Positions 5,701 to 5,842 of a stretch of 5,842 nucleotides of DNA are shown piece by piece. The translations under genes were made by a program, and so were the position numbers. Origin of the DNA: Oscillospiraceae bacterium (GTDB lineage Bacteria; Bacillota_A; Clostridia; Oscillospirales; Oscillospiraceae); the NCBI GenBank assembly GCA_017411665.1, contig JAFQPT010000006.1, positions 1 to 5,842 of the forward strand, in the 5' to 3' direction. How positions within the stretch are numbered: the stretch's first letter is position 1; every line of letters begins with the position of its first letter. The notes below the pieces were generated by a model. It ran no database searches and was not told the origin of the DNA. It saw only the letters and a list, made by a program, of their open reading frames with translations.

Positions 5701-5842
5701 AACAAATCGGAATTTGAAGGGAAGAGTTAAAAGAGGCGCTTGGCTCCCCTTCGATAAGGGGAGCTGGCATTTTGCGCAGCAAAATGACTGAGAGGTCGAT
5801 TTTACAAACGTTTCCGCATGTTTTTCGACCTCTCCACCGCAA
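5701..5842 (-). repeat. MITE-like repeat, copy 2 (inverted, cut by window end)
   Basis: This is the reverse complement of 4307-4448 with 4 differences in 142 positions (at 4353, 4437, 4441 and 4446 of copy 1) and no gaps. Its terminal sequence AATCGGAATTTGAAG (5705-5719) is identical to the left end of copy 1 at 4215-4229, confirming that it is an element end. In this copy the stem GAGAGGTCGA/TCGACCTCTC is perfect, whereas copy 1 has one mismatch. The rest of the element, about 90 bp if copy 1 is a guide, should lie beyond the window. It starts 24 nt after the hydrolase terminator. Confidence 0.85.

Noticed and set aside
4676..5842. 388-residue minus-strand frame spanning repeat copy 2 and the hydrolase antisense
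   Set aside because: Its N-terminal part is translated repeat, which also appears as plus-strand peptide at copy 1, and the rest is antisense to a hydrolase with a full catalytic triad. It would also read through the terminator hairpin.

Overview
The window looks like a chromosomal segment from an anaerobic Gram-positive gut bacterium of the Oscillospiraceae/Ruminococcaceae type (Faecalibacterium, Gemmiger and Subdoligranulum relatives). This placement is an inference. It rests on Firmicutes-style AAGGAGG ribosome binding sites, moderately GC-rich and strongly codon-biased genes beside AT-rich promoter DNA, and hairpin-rich intergenic repeats. No rRNA or other marker gene is present to confirm it.

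Left part (1-3501, minus strand): four tightly spaced genes, transcribed right to left, encode the membrane and ATPase parts of an Opp/Dpp-type oligopeptide ABC importer in the order oppB-oppC-oppD-oppF. Gaps are 13-18 nt, and each internal gene has its own Shine-Dalgarno sequence at or next to the preceding stop codon. OppB and OppC form the membrane pore, and OppD and OppF are the paired ATPases. OppF is cut by the window edge just inside its ABC signature motif. No substrate-binding protein (OppA) gene is inside the window.

Middle (3502-4699): a long divergent intergenic region without a convincing gene. It holds the oppB leader (about 200 nt, with mutually exclusive or pseudoknotted pairings near the start), a good minus-strand promoter (TTGAAA, 17 nt, TATAAT), an AT-rich stretch, an unexplained more GC-rich block (3961-4214), a MITE-like hairpin-rich repeat (4215-4444), a second cluster of palindromes (4476-4593), and a probable plus-strand promoter.

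Right part (4700-5842): a single-gene unit encoding a 308-residue cytoplasmic alpha/beta hydrolase of the monoacylglycerol lipase/lysophospholipase type, closed by a strong intrinsic terminator. Immediately after it, a second copy of the MITE-like repeat runs off the window end in opposite orientation. The hydrolase gene with its promoter and terminator is therefore bracketed by a 142-bp inverted repeat (4307-4448 and 5701-5842) with only 4 differences. This is the most unusual architecture in the window. I see no defence system, CRISPR array, RNA gene or intact transposase.
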